Shown: one piece after another, positions 55,341-55,374 of the stretch
Numbering within the stretch: position 1 is the first letter of the stretch
Layout: each line of letters starts with the position of its first letter
DNA from: Methyloglobulus sp.
Lineage (GTDB): Bacteria > Pseudomonadota > Gammaproteobacteria > Methylococcales > Methylomonadaceae
Direction: 5' to 3'
Assembly (NCBI GenBank): GCA_013141505.1
Contig: JABFQX010000037.1
Span: 1-55,374 of the forward strand
DNA length: 55,374 bases
Program-made: the position numbers and the translations under genes
The notes under the pieces: generated by a model
What the model saw: the letters and a program-made list of their open reading frames with translations, nothing else
The model's database searches: none
Told to the model about the DNA's origin: nothing

Positions 55341-55374
55341 ATAAGCCAACTCATTATTCAAATGAACTCCAGTT

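Overview
The window looks like a chromosomal segment from a gammaproteobacterial methylotroph, most likely a methanotroph of the Methylococcales. Two observations support this. Standard gammaproteobacterial housekeeping blocks are present (fabA-fabB, clpS-clpA beside infA, hemC-hemD-hemX-hemY, pcnB-folK-panBCD, ubiD, ubiX, pmbA, pyrD). They sit next to a tetrahydromethanopterin (H4MPT)/methylofuran-linked formaldehyde oxidation cluster at 46.6-54.3 kb that includes fae and mch. No methane monooxygenase or methanol dehydrogenase gene lies in the window, so the methanotroph label is an inference.

Layout. 1-130: edge of an IS481-type element. 0.2-16.3 kb: a MutT-ThiE fusion, slt, fabAB, a PEP-CTERM protein flanked by two decayed copies of the ttcA 5' end, ttcA, infA, clpA/clpS, nudJ-mnmA, purB, a ZIP-like transporter and pycA. 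16.3-20.3 kb: an accessory island between the two pyruvate carboxylase subunit genes. It holds an AbrB/Doc toxin-antitoxin pair and an AT-rich three-gene MqsR-MqsA-SecB-like module (a toxin-antitoxin-chaperone, TAC, system), with the TAC module enclosed by an inverted pair of about 250-bp structured repeats. 20.3-28.2 kb: pycB, a Sua5 protein with an unexpected C-terminal LOTUS-like extension, and hemCDXY. 28.2-30.0 kb: two paralogous small exported proteins, each about 205 bp downstream of a perfect FNR-type palindrome. 30.0-34.4 kb: ubiD, prlC and two small membrane proteins on the minus strand. 34.5-40.1 kb: pcnB (probable AUU start), folK, panB, panC, panD, pmbA. 40.3-46.4 kb: pyrD, thiO, an outer-membrane protein, a Phd/PIN toxin-antitoxin pair, pip, ubiX and a small membrane protein. 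46.6-54.3 kb: the C1 cluster. 54.3-55.4 kb: a MarC-family protein and a frameshifted IS1-type transposase remnant.

How the genes work together. Fae condenses formaldehyde with H4MPT, and Mch interconverts methenyl- and formyl-H4MPT. The surrounding ATP-grasp, CitG-like, HisA-like and hydantoinase/oxoprolinase-like genes are most likely cofactor biosynthesis genes (H4MPT and methylofuran). PycA and PycB form a two-subunit biotin carboxylase that makes oxaloacetate. hemC, hemD, hemX and hemY make or support the porphyrin pathway.

The most interesting items are the MqsRA-SecB-like TAC locus with its flanking repeats, the Sua5-LOTUS fusion, the duplicated FNR-box/secreted-protein unit, the fragments of ttcA, and the probable AUU start of pcnB. 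No CRISPR array, rRNA or tRNA gene was recognised.
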